A stretch of DNA of 64,000 nt from Arsukibacterium sp. MJ3 (GTDB taxonomy: Bacteria; Pseudomonadota; Gammaproteobacteria; Enterobacterales; Alteromonadaceae), in contig NZ_LAHP01000017.1 in NCBI RefSeq assembly GCF_000987765.1, positions 1 to 64,000 on the forward strand, in the 5' to 3' direction. The translations under genes and the position numbers were made by a program. Positions 31,298 through 41,181 of the stretch are shown piece after piece (position 1 is the stretch's first letter; each line of letters starts with the position of its first letter). The notes beneath the pieces are model-generated. The model made no database searches, had not been told where the DNA came from, and saw nothing but the letters and a program-made list of their open reading frames with translations.

Positions 31298-33562
31298 ATG
31301 TCCAAACTAACTAAACCATTAATCATGGCCAGCTGCAGCTTACTGGCACTGGCGGTAAACTATGCGCTGGCAGCCCCTGCAAGCCCGTCCTCTGATGACA
31401 ATCGTTATATTATTAAATACAAAGACAGTAGTTTAGGGCTTAATAAACAACAAAATTATGTGCTAAGCCAACATAAGCAGGCCAAAGACGCGATTTTGGC
31501 TCAACTGGAAGCAAACAGCAGTAAGTTGCAACGTCAGGGCGCGCGCATACATCATTTGTTGTCTGAACAACGGGCTATTGCGGTTGAATTGCGGCCTGGC
31601 CTGATTAACCTGCTTAAAGCCGATCCCAATATAGAATTAATTGAAGTTGACCCCCGCCGTTATCCGATGATGCAACAAATACCCTATGGCTTTACCATGG
31701 TGCAAGCTGATTTGGTCAGTGATGCATTTGCCAGTAATCAGACCGTTTGCGTAATCGATTCTGGCTTAGACTTGCCGCATGAAGATTTTGCCTCAGGCAA
31801 TATCAGTGGTACAAACGATAGCGGCACCGGTAACTGGTTTGATGCCGGCGGTCCACATGGTACCCATGTTGCCGGCACCATAGGCGCACTGAACAATGAC
31901 ACCGGCGTAGTAGGCGTAATGCCAAACGGTCAGCTCAATATGCACATTATTAAAGTCTTTAATGCCGCTGGTTGGGGGTATTCTTCGTCCCTGGCCAGTG
32001 CAGTAAACGCTTGTGCTGCAGCCGGCGCTACTGTGGTCAATATGAGTTTAGGCGGTGCAGCACCAAGTGCTACCGAAAGCAATGCCATGCAGGCCGCCTT
32101 CGATGCGGGCTTATTACTGATAGCGGCAGCAGGTAATGATGGCAATACAGCCTTGTCTTACCCGGCGTCATATGACTCAGTCGTCTCCGTTGCGGCAGTA
32201 GACAACACTAAAACGCTGGCTGACTTCTCGCAGCGCAACATTCAGGTAGAATTGGCCGGCCCTGGGGTCGATGTTCGCTCTACTTATCCTGAAGGCACCG
32301 CTCTGGAAGCGCAGCTTAATGTAAACGGACTATTTTATGATGCCAATCCAATGTCCGGCTCAGTCAGTGGTAACGTCGATGCTGAGTTTTCGGATTGTGG
32401 TCTGGCACTTGAAGCCTGTACTGATGTTGCAGGCAAAGTGTGTTTAATTTCTCGCGGTGAAGTGACTTTCTCCCAAAAAGTAGAATCGTGTCAGGCCGGT
32501 GGTGGCTTGGCTGCCATTATTTATAATAATGTGCCGGGCAGTTTCAGTGGAACCGTTGAGGGCACTACTGCCACTATACCAGCGGTAAGCATAGCGCAAG
32601 AAGATGGCCAGCTGCTGCTGACACAGCAGGGTAGCATCGCCAATCTTGTATCGGGTTCCAGTAACTACGGCCTGATGAGCGGCACCTCAATGGCATCACC
32701 TCATGTCGCCGGTGTTGCGGCGCTGGTTTGGAGTTACTTCCCGACGTGTACCAATGCTGAAATACGCTCAGCACTGGCCGCTAGCGCCGAAGATTTAGGC
32801 GCTGCAGGTCGCGATACCTCCTATGGCTTTGGTTTAGTTCAAGCGAAAGATGCGGTGGATTACCTGGCTGAGTATGGATGCAGCGGCTCAGGTGATGGGC
32901 CGGACGAACCCACGCCGCCAACAACAACGGCGCTGGAAAATGGCGTTACTGTAGCCAATTTAGCCGGCGGTTTAGGTGCAGAGTTAGTGTTCACTCTTGC
33001 TGTGTCCCCAATGGCAACTGAGCTGACTTTTGTAATGAGTGGTGGTACTGGTGATGCTGATATGTATGTGAAGTTTGGTGCAGAACCAACAGCAGCAGAT
33101 TGGGATTGCCGGCCTTATTTATTCGGCAACAATGAAACCTGCAATATCGACTCAACTCAGGAAGGGACCTATTATGTAAAAATGATCGGTTTTAGCGCCT
33201 TTGCTGATGTCAGTCTGACCGGCAGTTTTACCGCAGCAGATGAACCTGATTTACCCGATGCAGGTGGTGAAACTATCACCAATATCAATGTAGCTCGCCG
33301 CAGCTGGCAACATTATACGCTGGAGGTTCCGGCAGGCATGAATGGATTAAGCGTAACCATTAGTGGCGGCCGTGGCGATGCCGATTTATATTTGAAGTAT
33401 GGCAGCATGCCCAGCGCTGGCAACTATGACTGCCGACCAAACCGAAACGGTAATGATGAAAGCTGTGTTATTGCTAACCCACAAGCTGGCGTCTGGCATA
33501 TGTCAGTATATGGCTTTAGAGCCGTATCGGGTTTAACGTTGGTCAGTGAATACCAGCCGTAA
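31298..33562 (+). CDS. secreted subtilisin-like serine protease with PA and two PPC domains
   Basis: Extracellular S8 peptidase of 754 residues. The order is: signal peptide (about 1-25), I9-type propeptide (about 34-120), and a catalytic domain with D154 (VIDSGLD), H187 (GPHGTHVAGT), the oxyanion Asn in AAAGNDGN and S464 (SGTSMASPHVAG). A PA-type domain is inserted at about 340-440. Two C-terminal pre-peptidase (PPC) beta-domains follow (about 545-635 and 655-752), each with a GDADMYVKFG- or GDADLYLKYG-type motif. It resembles the alkaline extracellular proteases of marine gammaproteobacteria. GGAGGGTG precedes the ATG. It is a single gene with a bidirectional terminator. Confidence 0.94.
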   Translation: MSKLTKPLIMASCSLLALAVNYALAAPASPSSDDNRYIIKYKDSSLGLNKQQNYVLSQHKQAKDAILAQLEANSSKLQRQGARIHHLLSEQRAIAVELRPGLINLLKADPNIELIEVDPRRYPMMQQIPYGFTMVQADLVSDAFASNQTVCVIDSGLDLPHEDFASGNISGTNDSGTGNWFDAGGPHGTHVAGTIGALNNDTGVVGVMPNGQLNMHIIKVFNAAGWGYSSSLASAVNACAAAGATVVNMSLGGAAPSATESNAMQAAFDAGLLLIAAAGNDGNTALSYPASYDSVVSVAAVDNTKTLADFSQRNIQVELAGPGVDVRSTYPEGTALEAQLNVNGLFYDANPMSGSVSGNVDAEFSDCGLALEACTDVAGKVCLISRGEVTFSQKVESCQAGGGLAAIIYNNVPGSFSGTVEGTTATIPAVSIAQEDGQLLLTQQGSIANLVSGSSNYGLMSGTSMASPHVAGVAALVWSYFPTCTNAEIRSALAASAEDLGAAGRDTSYGFGLVQAKDAVDYLAEYGCSGSGDGPDEPTPPTTTALENGVTVANLAGGLGAELVFTLAVSPMATELTFVMSGGTGDADMYVKFGAEPTAADWDCRPYLFGNNETCNIDSTQEGTYYVKMIGFSAFADVSLTGSFTAADEPDLPDAGGETITNINVARRSWQHYTLEVPAGMNGLSVTISGGRGDADLYLKYGSMPSAGNYDCRPNRNGNDESCVIANPQAGVWHMSVYGFRAVSGLTLVSEYQP

Positions 33563-33627
33563 GCTTACATAAAAAGACGTTTCAACAACGTAAGATTGTA
33601 ATTAATGCTGTAAATAATGCACTAAAT

Positions 33628-33657
33628 AAAAAACGGGCTGAATTTCAGCCCGTTTTT
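33628..33657. terminator. bidirectional terminator between subtilase and pit
   Basis: AACGGGCTGAA and TTCAGCCCGTT pair around one base, with A-runs on the left and T-runs on the right. It suits both converging transcripts. Confidence 0.92.
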
Positions 33658-33675
33658 AGCTCACTGCGGCGGCCA

Positions 33676-34944
33676 TTACAGGCTAAATAAGAACCGCAAG
33701 ATATAGAAAAATATAATAGCCAGGCCAGCGCCAACAGGTAGGGTAATAACCCAGGAAATAAAGATATTCCGCACTACCCCTAAATTGAGTGCAGCAATAC
33801 CGCGAGCTAAGCCAACACCTAATACTGCGCCCACCAGAGTTTGCGTAGTCGATATCGGCAAACCGGCACCTGAGGCTATAACTACTGTAGAAGCAGCCGA
33901 TAGCTCAGCAGCAAAACCGCGGCTAGGGGTTAAATGCGTTATCGCAGTACCCACGGTTTTAATAACCCGGGCACCCAAAGTAGCCAAGCCAATAACAATA
34001 CCAATACCGCCTAATGGCAAGATCCACCAGGCTAAAGACGCATTATTGGTTATCACACCACCCGAACTCACCACACTTACTACTGCAGCAAGCGGGCCAA
34101 TGGCATTTGCAACATCGTTAGAACCATGAGCAAACGCCATACAACAGGCGGTGGTAATCATCAATACACTGAAAATTCGCTCAACATTATTAAACTGCAT
34201 TTTTTTGTCAGCCGCAGGATCAATCTTAATCCGGCTAATAACCAGTTTACCTATTAACCCTATTATTGCGCCAAGCGACAGTGCCAGGTAATAACCATGC
34301 AGTGTGCTTAAATCAAGCCCAATGTGCTTTAAGCCCTTTTGCACGGTTACCAGCGACATAATAAAGGCAGCAAACGCCATATAAAACGGCACATACTTTT
34401 TAGCATTAACGATGGGGTTATCGGTATCAAAAATTAGCTTTTGTGCACTCATAAAAAACAAGTACGCCATAATACCGGCTATTACAGGTGTTACTACCCA
34501 GCTGCCGACAATACCGCCTACCTTGTCCCAATGCACCGCATCAACACCAACGCCAACTGCGGCAAAACCAATGATAGAACCCACAATTGAGTGAGTCGTC
34601 GACACCGGCCAACCATAATAAGAAGCAACAATTAGCCAGGTCGCTGCGGCTAACAAAGCGGCAATCATGCCGTATACCATCAGCTCAGGGGTATCAACAA
34701 AAAATGCGGCATCGGTAATGCCGCCACGAATAGTTGAAGTTACCGAACCACCCGCCAGGTAAGCCCCGGCAAATTCAAAAATGGCGGCAATAAAAATAGC
34801 CTGTTTAATGGTCAGCGCTTTTGAGCCAACCGAAGTGCCCATGGCATTGGCAACATCATTAGCACCGACCCCATAAGCCATCAAAAAACCAAACACTGCA
34901 GCCAATATAATCAAGATGAGGCCGTATGATTGAATTATGTCCAT
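33676..34944 (-). CDS. pit: low-affinity inorganic phosphate transporter Pit
   Basis: Proton-coupled membrane carrier for phosphate (as metal phosphate), used when phosphate is plentiful; it also admits arsenate. The 422-residue protein has the two diagnostic repeats, GVGANDVANAMGTSVG and AHGSNDVANAIGPLAA, and about ten hydrophobic segments. It follows a DUF47 gene by 18 bases, the DUF47-pit operon found in many proteobacteria. A PhoB-box-like array lies over the promoter ahead of DUF47, suggesting repression when phosphate is scarce. Confidence 0.94.
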   Translation of the reverse strand: MDIIQSYGLILIILAAVFGFLMAYGVGANDVANAMGTSVGSKALTIKQAIFIAAIFEFAGAYLAGGSVTSTIRGGITDAAFFVDTPELMVYGMIAALLAAATWLIVASYYGWPVSTTHSIVGSIIGFAAVGVGVDAVHWDKVGGIVGSWVVTPVIAGIMAYLFFMSAQKLIFDTDNPIVNAKKYVPFYMAFAAFIMSLVTVQKGLKHIGLDLSTLHGYYLALSLGAIIGLIGKLVISRIKIDPAADKKMQFNNVERIFSVLMITTACCMAFAHGSNDVANAIGPLAAVVSVVSSGGVITNNASLAWWILPLGGIGIVIGLATLGARVIKTVGTAITHLTPSRGFAAELSAASTVVIASGAGLPISTTQTLVGAVLGVGLARGIAALNLGVVRNIFISWVITLPVGAGLAIIFFYILRFLFSL

Positions 34945-34962
34945 CAGTAATACCTTTTTTAA

Positions 34963-35640
34963 TTAACGGGCGAGCATAATTTCAAGGCGGGCACCTACTT
35001 TCTGAGCAATATCCGCCAGGTCGCCGATCCACTCTACCGTGCGATATAAGAACATAACATCGACCGGATTTAATTGGGATTCGACTGCCCTAACCGCCTT
35101 ACGTAATTTAATTTGCATTTCATCGGTGTCATTTTCTATGGCGTCAAGCTTTTCAACCATTTTAATAACCAGTTCTACCTCACGACCGCGGAAACCCGTT
35201 TCCAACAATTCATCAAGCTCGTTAATTACTTCAGAAGCCATTGCGGTAGCGTCGATGCAACGCTGAATATAGGCATAAAAATCGGTTTGAATAGCCTCCG
35301 GAATTTCCAGCTCACGCCCCAACACCCGGCCAGAAATATCTTTGGCTTTATTGGCGATTTTGTCTTGTTGGGACACTAACTCCAGAATATCCGTCCGATC
35401 AACCGGCAAAAACAGACCACGAGGTAAATTAATGCGAATTTCCCGCTTTAATCTGTCGGCTTCTTTTTCCAAATCGACAATACTCTTGCGCACCTCGGCG
35501 GCTTTAATCCAGTCTTTTTGATAAACCGCAGCAAAAAATGGCAGTAAATATTCACTTGCTTCGTGCACTTTACGAATATGGTCTTCGATAGGCTTAATTG
35601 GTGATTTAGCAAACACGGATAAAAAAGTATTACCTGGCAT
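34963..35640 (-). CDS. DUF47 (TIGR00153) PhoU-like accessory protein of Pit
   Basis: A 225-residue soluble helical protein, related in fold to PhoU and always paired with Pit in such operons. It contains SPIKPIEDHIRKVHEASEYL, LEKEADRLKREIRINLPRGL and VDRTDILELVSQQDKIANKA, the family hallmarks. It probably regulates or stabilises Pit; that is inferred from the pairing, not the sequence. pit starts 18 bases downstream. Confidence 0.9.
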   Translation of the reverse strand: MPGNTFLSVFAKSPIKPIEDHIRKVHEASEYLLPFFAAVYQKDWIKAAEVRKSIVDLEKEADRLKREIRINLPRGLFLPVDRTDILELVSQQDKIANKAKDISGRVLGRELEIPEAIQTDFYAYIQRCIDATAMASEVINELDELLETGFRGREVELVIKMVEKLDAIENDTDEMQIKLRKAVRAVESQLNPVDVMFLYRTVEWIGDLADIAQKVGARLEIMLAR

Positions 35641-35682
35641 AACGTGGCCCCATAATAGTCAGGGTTAATAAGGTCGGCGCGC

Positions 35683-35718
35683 ATTGTAACTGCAATCAAA
35701 CTGCAATAAAAATGAAAT
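35683..35718. promoter_or_regulatory. DUF47-pit promoter overlapped by reverse-oriented PhoB half-sites
   Basis: On the minus strand TTTTAT (35706-35711), 17 bases and TACAAT (35683-35688) form a sigma-70-like promoter for DUF47-pit. On the plus strand three 7-mers, CTGCAAT (35690), CTGCAAT (35701) and ATGAAAT (35712), repeat every 11 bases like a Pho box, covering the spacer and -35. The opposite orientation and overlap suggest repression. Confidence 0.55.
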
Positions 35719-35730
35719 ATTAGCAGATAA

Positions 35731-35765
35731 AATAAAACACCTCAGCCAGAAGTCTGGTTGAGGCG
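35731..35765 (-). terminator. terminator of pst1-phoU operon
   Basis: On the minus strand CGCCTCAACCAGA pairs with CTGGCTGAGGTG around a short loop and leads to TTTTATTTT, 31 bases after phoU. Confidence 0.88.
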
Positions 35766-35795
35766 TTATTAAAAAGCGAGCGGCAAAGCGAAAAG

Positions 35796-36506
35796 TTAGC
35801 TACGTGCCTCTTTTTCTAAAATTTCTTCGGAGCTATGTCGTACTACTTTACCTTTAACAAAAAAGATAATGTATTCAGATAAATTCTTACAACGATCGCC
35901 AATTCGCTCCAGTGATCGCGCCGACCAGAGCACGTTCATAATTTTTGGTATTGAGCGTGGATCTTCAATCATATAGGTCATTAGCTGCCGGGTAATCGCT
36001 TCGTATTCCCGATCGACTTTTTTATCTTCTTTGTGCACAGTTAGCGCGGCTTCTACATCCATTCTGGCAAAGGCATCTAATACATCATGCAACATCTGCC
36101 CAACATGGCGTCCTAAATTATCCAAATTAACCAGTAAATCTTGCTGAGTACTATTAAACGATTCTAATGCTACCTTAGCGATACGCCGGGTTTCATCGCC
36201 AATCCGCTCTAAATCGGCAATGGTTTTTAAAATGGCCATAATTAAACGTAAATCACTGGCCGCAGGCTGGCGCTTGGCAATTATCCGGGTGCACTCTTGA
36301 TCAATTTGCAGCTCCCAGTCATTTACTTTTAGATCATTAGCAATGACTAGCTGCGCCAGTTCAGCGTCACTGTTGGCTATAGCGGCCAAGGCATCAAACA
36401 GTTGACGCTCAATCAACCCACCCATCGCCATAACATGATTGCGAACTTGCTCTATCTCGTCGTTAAACTGGCTAGAGATATGCTTTGATAAATTTAACTT
36501 ATCCAT
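35796..36506 (-). CDS. phoU: phosphate signalling protein PhoU
   Basis: PhoU links the Pst transporter to the PhoR kinase; when phosphate is ample it keeps PhoR in the phosphatase state. The 236-residue helical protein has the two-fold repeated PhoU pattern, with segments [29 protein letters not shown]-like [15 protein letters not shown] and [20 protein letters not shown] (metal cluster motif E-x-I-x-D). It is the last gene of the pstS-pstC-pstA-pstB-phoU operon. Two other PhoU-fold proteins occur in this window (DUF47 and 62143-62835). Confidence 0.96.
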   Translation of the reverse strand: MDKLNLSKHISSQFNDEIEQVRNHVMAMGGLIERQLFDALAAIANSDAELAQLVIANDLKVNDWELQIDQECTRIIAKRQPAASDLRLIMAILKTIADLERIGDETRRIAKVALESFNSTQQDLLVNLDNLGRHVGQMLHDVLDAFARMDVEAALTVHKEDKKVDREYEAITRQLMTYMIEDPRSIPKIMNVLWSARSLERIGDRCKNLSEYIIFFVKGKVVRHSSEEILEKEARS

Positions 36507-36548
36507 GAACTGACCCTTGCTACTAGTAAATGTTCTGTTTGCTGCCGA

Positions 36549-37316
36549 TTAACCAAAACGCCCGGTGATATAATCTTCGGTGGCGCGCTGGCTTGGATCA
36601 GTAAACATCTTGTTCGTTTCATCAAACTCTATCAGTTGCCCCATATTTAAAAAGGCGGTGAAATCAGACACCCGGGCAGCTTGTTGCATATTATGCGTCA
36701 CAATCACTATGGTATAGTGTTGCTTTAAATCATACATTAGTTCTTCAATTTTTAATGTCGAAATTGGATCTAACGCTGAAGCGGGTTCATCCAGTAATAA
36801 TACTTCCGGTTCAATCGCTATAGCGCGGGCAATCACTAATCGTTGCTGCTGGCCGCCAGACAAATTAACAGCACTCGCATGCAAACGATCGCGCACCTCA
36901 TTCCACAGCGCTGCTTTTTTTAGTGCCGACTCCACCAGCTCATCCAGTTTACGTTCCTGCTTAATACCTTGTAAGCGCAAACCAAATGCCACGTTCTCAT
37001 ACACGCTGTGCGGAAATGGATTGGGTTTCTGAAATACAATACCGACTCTGCGGCGTAATTCAGCTACCTCGACATCAGGCTGATAGACATTCTTGCCATC
37101 CAACAGTACCCGGCCAGTCGTTGTTGTGTCTTCCAGCAGCTCATTCATTCGGTTAAAACTGCGTAACAAACTCGACTTACCGCAGCCTGACGGACCAATA
37201 AACGCGGTAATTTTGTGCTCAGGGATCCGTAAATTAATCCGTTGCAACACCGTTTTGTCAGCAAATTTAACCGATAAATCCTGCACGTCCAGTTTAGCGA
37301 CAATTTCCATGTTCAT
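36549..37316 (-). CDS. pstB: phosphate ABC transporter ATP-binding protein PstB (system 1)
   Basis: ATPase of the first high-affinity phosphate importer. The 255-residue protein has Walker [11 protein letters not shown]-loop [10 protein letters not shown], signature LSGGQQQRL, Walker [12 protein letters not shown] and the switch His in IVIVTHNM. It ends DYITGRFG, typical of PstB. It lies between pstA and phoU of system 1. It differs clearly from the second pstB at 56653. Confidence 0.96.
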   Translation of the reverse strand: MNMEIVAKLDVQDLSVKFADKTVLQRINLRIPEHKITAFIGPSGCGKSSLLRSFNRMNELLEDTTTTGRVLLDGKNVYQPDVEVAELRRRVGIVFQKPNPFPHSVYENVAFGLRLQGIKQERKLDELVESALKKAALWNEVRDRLHASAVNLSGGQQQRLVIARAIAIEPEVLLLDEPASALDPISTLKIEELMYDLKQHYTIVIVTHNMQQAARVSDFTAFLNMGQLIEFDETNKMFTDPSQRATEDYITGRFG

Positions 37317-37341
37317 ATACTATCCTGCCATTGTTACATTT

Positions 37342-38334
37342 TTATGACTCAGCTGCAGCCCGGTTTCGATAACGTAAATTGAGTCGCTTCCGAAAACGAT
37401 AAGCAGCAAAATTCAACATAAAAATAAGCACAATTAACACCAGGGCTGAAGCGAACACTAACGGTTCAGCACTTTGCGCAGCAGGGCTTTGCATACCGGC
37501 ATCGTATATGTGCATGCCCAGACTCATTATTTGCTGCTGCAGCTGCAAATAAGGAAATTCTGTACTTATCGGCAAAGCCGGAGCAGAACCAACCACACCA
37601 ACAAACACCAATGGTGCCACTTCACCTGCGGCTCTGGCAATGGCTAGCATTAATGCCGTTACCATCGCCGGTGACGCCTGGGGCAATACAATTCGCCACA
37701 TAACTTCCGCTTTGGTTGCCCCTAAAGCAAAGCAACCTAAGCGCAGGCTTTTTGGAATACCCGCCAAACCTTGCTCAGTGGCAACAATAACTACCGGCAG
37801 TGTTAGCAACGCCAAAGTTAACGACACCCATAATAGCCCTGGGGTGCCAAAGGTAGGTGTCGGCAAGCGGTCACTGTAAAACAGGTTATCAATGCTACCA
37901 CCAAGAAAATAAACAAAAAATCCCAGGCCAAATACCCCATAAACAATAGATGGTACGCCCGCCAGATTATGCACCGCAACCCGGATCAATCGAATAAAGG
38001 GGCCATCTTTGGCATACTCATGCATATACACGGCGGCAAACACCCCAAGGGGCGTAACCAAGATTGACATCAGCAACACCATCAGTACGGTGCCCAGTAT
38101 GGCAGGAAAAATACCCCCTTCAACCGAAGAGCCACTTAAAAATTGCCACCAGTTTTGCAGATATAGCCACACTTTATGGCCAAAGTGCCCCGACGCTTCT
38201 GACGGCCAGAATACTCCGATACTTTGCACCATAATAAAAGCCAGTAAACTGCCCACCAATAATAAACTAAGGGCAACGGCAGCAGCGTTTAACCAAATCC
38301 AGGGCGTACCCTTACGAGACCAATTTTGCTGCAT
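37342..38334 (-). CDS. pstA: phosphate ABC transporter permease PstA (system 1)
   Basis: Inner-membrane permease half of the first Pst system. The 330-residue protein has six predicted membrane segments and the ABC permease loop around GIPKSLRLGCFALGATKAEV with the EAA-like ALGAT. It lies 25 bases from pstB and 2 bases from pstC on the same strand. Size is close to the common PstA length, unlike the longer PstA of system 2. Confidence 0.94.
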   Translation of the reverse strand: MQQNWSRKGTPWIWLNAAAVALSLLLVGSLLAFIMVQSIGVFWPSEASGHFGHKVWLYLQNWWQFLSGSSVEGGIFPAILGTVLMVLLMSILVTPLGVFAAVYMHEYAKDGPFIRLIRVAVHNLAGVPSIVYGVFGLGFFVYFLGGSIDNLFYSDRLPTPTFGTPGLLWVSLTLALLTLPVVIVATEQGLAGIPKSLRLGCFALGATKAEVMWRIVLPQASPAMVTALMLAIARAAGEVAPLVFVGVVGSAPALPISTEFPYLQLQQQIMSLGMHIYDAGMQSPAAQSAEPLVFASALVLIVLIFMLNFAAYRFRKRLNLRYRNRAAAES

Positions 38335-38336
38335 CG

Positions 38337-40121
38337 CTACAACCTCTGATATTTTTTGCGCAGTCGCTGACGGACAATTTCAGCAGCAGTATTAGCCAAA
38401 AAGGTAAACAACAACAACAACAACGCTGCTACAAACAGCACCCGAAAATGGCTACTGCCTACCGTCGCCTCAGGCAGCTCGATAGCCAGAGTTGCAGTCA
38501 AGCTGCGTAAACCTTCAAACAGGTTAAAGTTGGTGATAGGGCTATTACCGGTGGCCATCAGAATGATCATGGTTTCGCCCATGGCCCGCCCAAAGCCAAC
38601 CAGGCATGCGGCGATAAGACCAGGTGCCGCCAAAGGTAAACTAATCCGTATAACAGCCTGCCATGGCGTAGCTCCTAATGCCAAGGCACCACGAGTTAAC
38701 TGCGGTGGTACCTGATGTAGCACATCATCTGCGATGGCAAATATACCCGGCACAACAGCAAAACCCATCGCGATACCAATAACCAGTGCATTACGCTGCT
38801 CATAATATACCCCCAGTTTATCCAGATAAAAACGAAAGCCATCGGTAAATAGCCAGCTGTCCAAATACTGCGCCGCAAAAAAAACGATGCCGCTAACTAC
38901 CATTAGCCACACCATTAACACTATAACTTCGCTACCACCACTGCATCGATGTTGCCAGCTTGATGGCAATCGGGGCCACACGGCCGCCAGTGCTAGCACA
39001 CTTAATGGCAATACCAACACCCACAGCAATAACCCCAGTAAATTACTTTCTATTACCGGTGCCAGCCACACTGCCGCAATAAAGCCCAAAATAACCGTTG
39101 GAAACGCAGCCATTAGCTCTATTAACGCTTTAATGCGCTGTCGCGGCCCGGCGGGTAAAAAGCACGCCGTATAAATTGCCGCCATAATAGCTAGCGGCGC
39201 AGCAAACAACATGGCGTAAAAGGCCGCTTTTAGCGTACCAATCGTTAACGGGATTAAGGAAAATTTAGGTTGGTAATCGTCACTAGCCGAAGACGTTTGC
39301 CACACATAGTCAGGCTGGCTAAAACCCTCATACCACACGCTGTGCCATAAGGTTTGCCAGTTTACTTCCGGATGCGGATTATCCAATGTAAAACGATATT
39401 GCTGATTAGCGCTGTAAACACTGAGCAGCTTATTATCTGCTGAAAACTCAACGGCCTTAATATCCGTTTCATCAGCCGTTAAGCCCGTAGCACGTTGCCA
39501 CAGTGGCCGGCCAGCAGCAGAATAATACAATGCCAGTTGGCCAGCGGCGTTTAGCGTAGCAAAACCGCGTCTATTTTGCTCTGGCGCAATGTGAAGAATT
39601 GCCGAAGATTGCGCAGGTAACTCTCTTACCAACTGCAATTTAACAATACCACTGTTGTCAGGCACTAAAAACCATTGCTGCAAGCGACCACTTTTATACC
39701 CCGCCAGCAATGCCTGCTCTGCCGACAACCAGCTGATACTGGTTAATGTATCCACGCTTTCGGTCAGCCACCATTGCTGCTGACAACCACTTACTTGCTG
39801 ACGGGTATAAAAACAAGCCTGCCCCTCTGAACTTGCCACGAGTTGATAATAGCCACTTACAGAAATAGCATATAGCGCCGGGGTCACTGGCCAACCAAGA
39901 CGATTGCCGGCCACATCAGGGGTAACCACCTGCTCCGGTAACGACAACGGCGCCAGCGGTTCGCCCGTTACCGGCCGCAACAACGGCACTACCTCACTGA
40001 ATAGATATATAAACAGCGCTGCCAGCATTAATAATACGCTAACCCCTGACAAGCCTATTAAGGCTTTAAATAATCGATTATACCAGCGCCGGCGGCGCTG
40101 CAGTAGTAGCGACTTACTCAT
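38337..40121 (-). CDS. pstC: phosphate ABC transporter permease PstC (system 1, with large periplasmic domain)
   Basis: Second permease half of system 1. At 594 residues it is about twice the minimal PstC. After a first membrane helix (about 17-45) comes a periplasmic-looking domain of about 215 residues (about 48-265) with repeated short beta-strand blades, such as LYAISVSGYYQLVASSEG and GFATLNAAGQLALYY, resembling beta-propeller repeats. The remaining five or six helices include the loop RGALALGATPWQAV. The start overlaps the pstS stop in ATGA form. Long PstC forms of this sort are known in other proteobacteria, but this domain's task is unknown to me. Confidence 0.92.
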   Translation of the reverse strand: MSKSLLLQRRRRWYNRLFKALIGLSGVSVLLMLAALFIYLFSEVVPLLRPVTGEPLAPLSLPEQVVTPDVAGNRLGWPVTPALYAISVSGYYQLVASSEGQACFYTRQQVSGCQQQWWLTESVDTLTSISWLSAEQALLAGYKSGRLQQWFLVPDNSGIVKLQLVRELPAQSSAILHIAPEQNRRGFATLNAAGQLALYYSAAGRPLWQRATGLTADETDIKAVEFSADNKLLSVYSANQQYRFTLDNPHPEVNWQTLWHSVWYEGFSQPDYVWQTSSASDDYQPKFSLIPLTIGTLKAAFYAMLFAAPLAIMAAIYTACFLPAGPRQRIKALIELMAAFPTVILGFIAAVWLAPVIESNLLGLLLWVLVLPLSVLALAAVWPRLPSSWQHRCSGGSEVIVLMVWLMVVSGIVFFAAQYLDSWLFTDGFRFYLDKLGVYYEQRNALVIGIAMGFAVVPGIFAIADDVLHQVPPQLTRGALALGATPWQAVIRISLPLAAPGLIAACLVGFGRAMGETMIILMATGNSPITNFNLFEGLRSLTATLAIELPEATVGSSHFRVLFVAALLLLLFTFLANTAAEIVRQRLRKKYQRL

Positions 40122-41110
40122 GGTTGTGCTAACTCAGCCGGCAAGCCCAAAAGAGCCCGCCAGTGCTCAATTGTTGCCACCGGCAGGGGCAAAAACCCGT
40201 CCTGACCAACCAGCTTTTGACCGTTTCGTGACAGCACCAGGCTTAAAAACGCCTGTTCATTTGCCGCTAATGGCTTACCGGGTTCATAATTGACATAAAT
40301 ATACAATTGTCGAGCCAGTGGATAGTTACCTGCCAGGGCGTTGGCAACCGTGGGCGCAACTACCGACCCATTGGCCAGCAGCAAAGGCAGCACTTTAACG
40401 CCGACATTTGCATAACCGATCCCGGAATAACCTATGCCCGACTCAGACTGACTAATCGCCTTAAGCATGGCCGATGAACCTGCCAACTGGTTAGTGCGGG
40501 CTTTAATATCACCATTACACAATACAAATTGTTTAAAATAACCATAGGTACCCGACACGGAGTTGCGGCTATACAAATTGATAAAACGCGATTGCCAACG
40601 CCCTGGTAAGCCAAGATCACCCCATTGTTGAATATCGTTAACACCACCACAGCGGCGGTTTATTGAAAACATCGCATCTAATTGCGGCAAACTGATCTGC
40701 TTTAGCGGATTAGCCGGATGAACATATACTGCCAGCAAATCGATAGCTACCGGCACCGCAGTCGGCGGATAACCAAAACGTTGAGTAAATTGCTGTAATT
40801 CCGTTTCGCGCATCATCCTGCTCATGGGCCCCAGCCCTGCCGTTCCCTCAATTAACGCAACAGGCGCAGTAGACGAGCCATTACTTTGTAACTGAAAATT
40901 CACCTCTGGAAAGCGGCGATTATATTCCTCGCCCCATAATTGCATCACCTGATGCAGGGTATCCGAGCCGACACTCGACAGGTTGCCGCTGGGTGCTGCA
41001 GCAAGCTGAGGCAAACTACTGGCAATCAGCAAAAAAAAAGTGAGAACACTACGTTGTGCCCAAGGTTTGCTGCTTTCGTTTGCTCGCGGTATTATTGGCA
41101 GCATTGTCAC
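40118..41110 (-). CDS. pstS: phosphate-binding periplasmic protein PstS (system 1)
   Basis: Substrate-binding protein of the first Pst importer. The 330-residue product has a signal peptide (cleaved near LAAAPSG), then the phosphate-binding signature LSSVGSDTLHQVMQLW, QLQSNGSSTAPVALIEG and LYSRNSVSGTYGYFKQFVLC. It belongs to the short, SphX/PstS-like type rather than the type of the second copy at 60464. It is the first gene of pstSCAB-phoU, preceded by a PhoB box with a -10 at the right distance. Its last base triplet overlaps the pstC start. Confidence 0.92.
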   Translation of the reverse strand: MTMLPIIPRANESSKPWAQRSVLTFFLLIASSLPQLAAAPSGNLSSVGSDTLHQVMQLWGEEYNRRFPEVNFQLQSNGSSTAPVALIEGTAGLGPMSRMMRETELQQFTQRFGYPPTAVPVAIDLLAVYVHPANPLKQISLPQLDAMFSINRRCGGVNDIQQWGDLGLPGRWQSRFINLYSRNSVSGTYGYFKQFVLCNGDIKARTNQLAGSSAMLKAISQSESGIGYSGIGYANVGVKVLPLLLANGSVVAPTVANALAGNYPLARQLYIYVNYEPGKPLAANEQAFLSLVLSRNGQKLVGQDGFLPLPVATIEHWRALLGLPAELAQP

Positions 41111-41147
41111 TCGTTTTTCTCCTGCACCTAGCCTTTGACCGCATTAT

Positions 41148-41181
41148 CTTATAACAGCAGACAATGACAAGACAGTGACAA
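41148..41181 (-). promoter_or_regulatory. PhoB box and -10 of pstS1 operon
   Basis: On the minus strand TTGTCAC-TGTC-TTGTCAT (41164-41181) matches the CTGTCAT-N4-CTGTCAT direct repeat. Ten bases further is TATAAG (41148-41153), the -10. No -35 is needed in PhoB-activated promoters. Confidence 0.8.
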
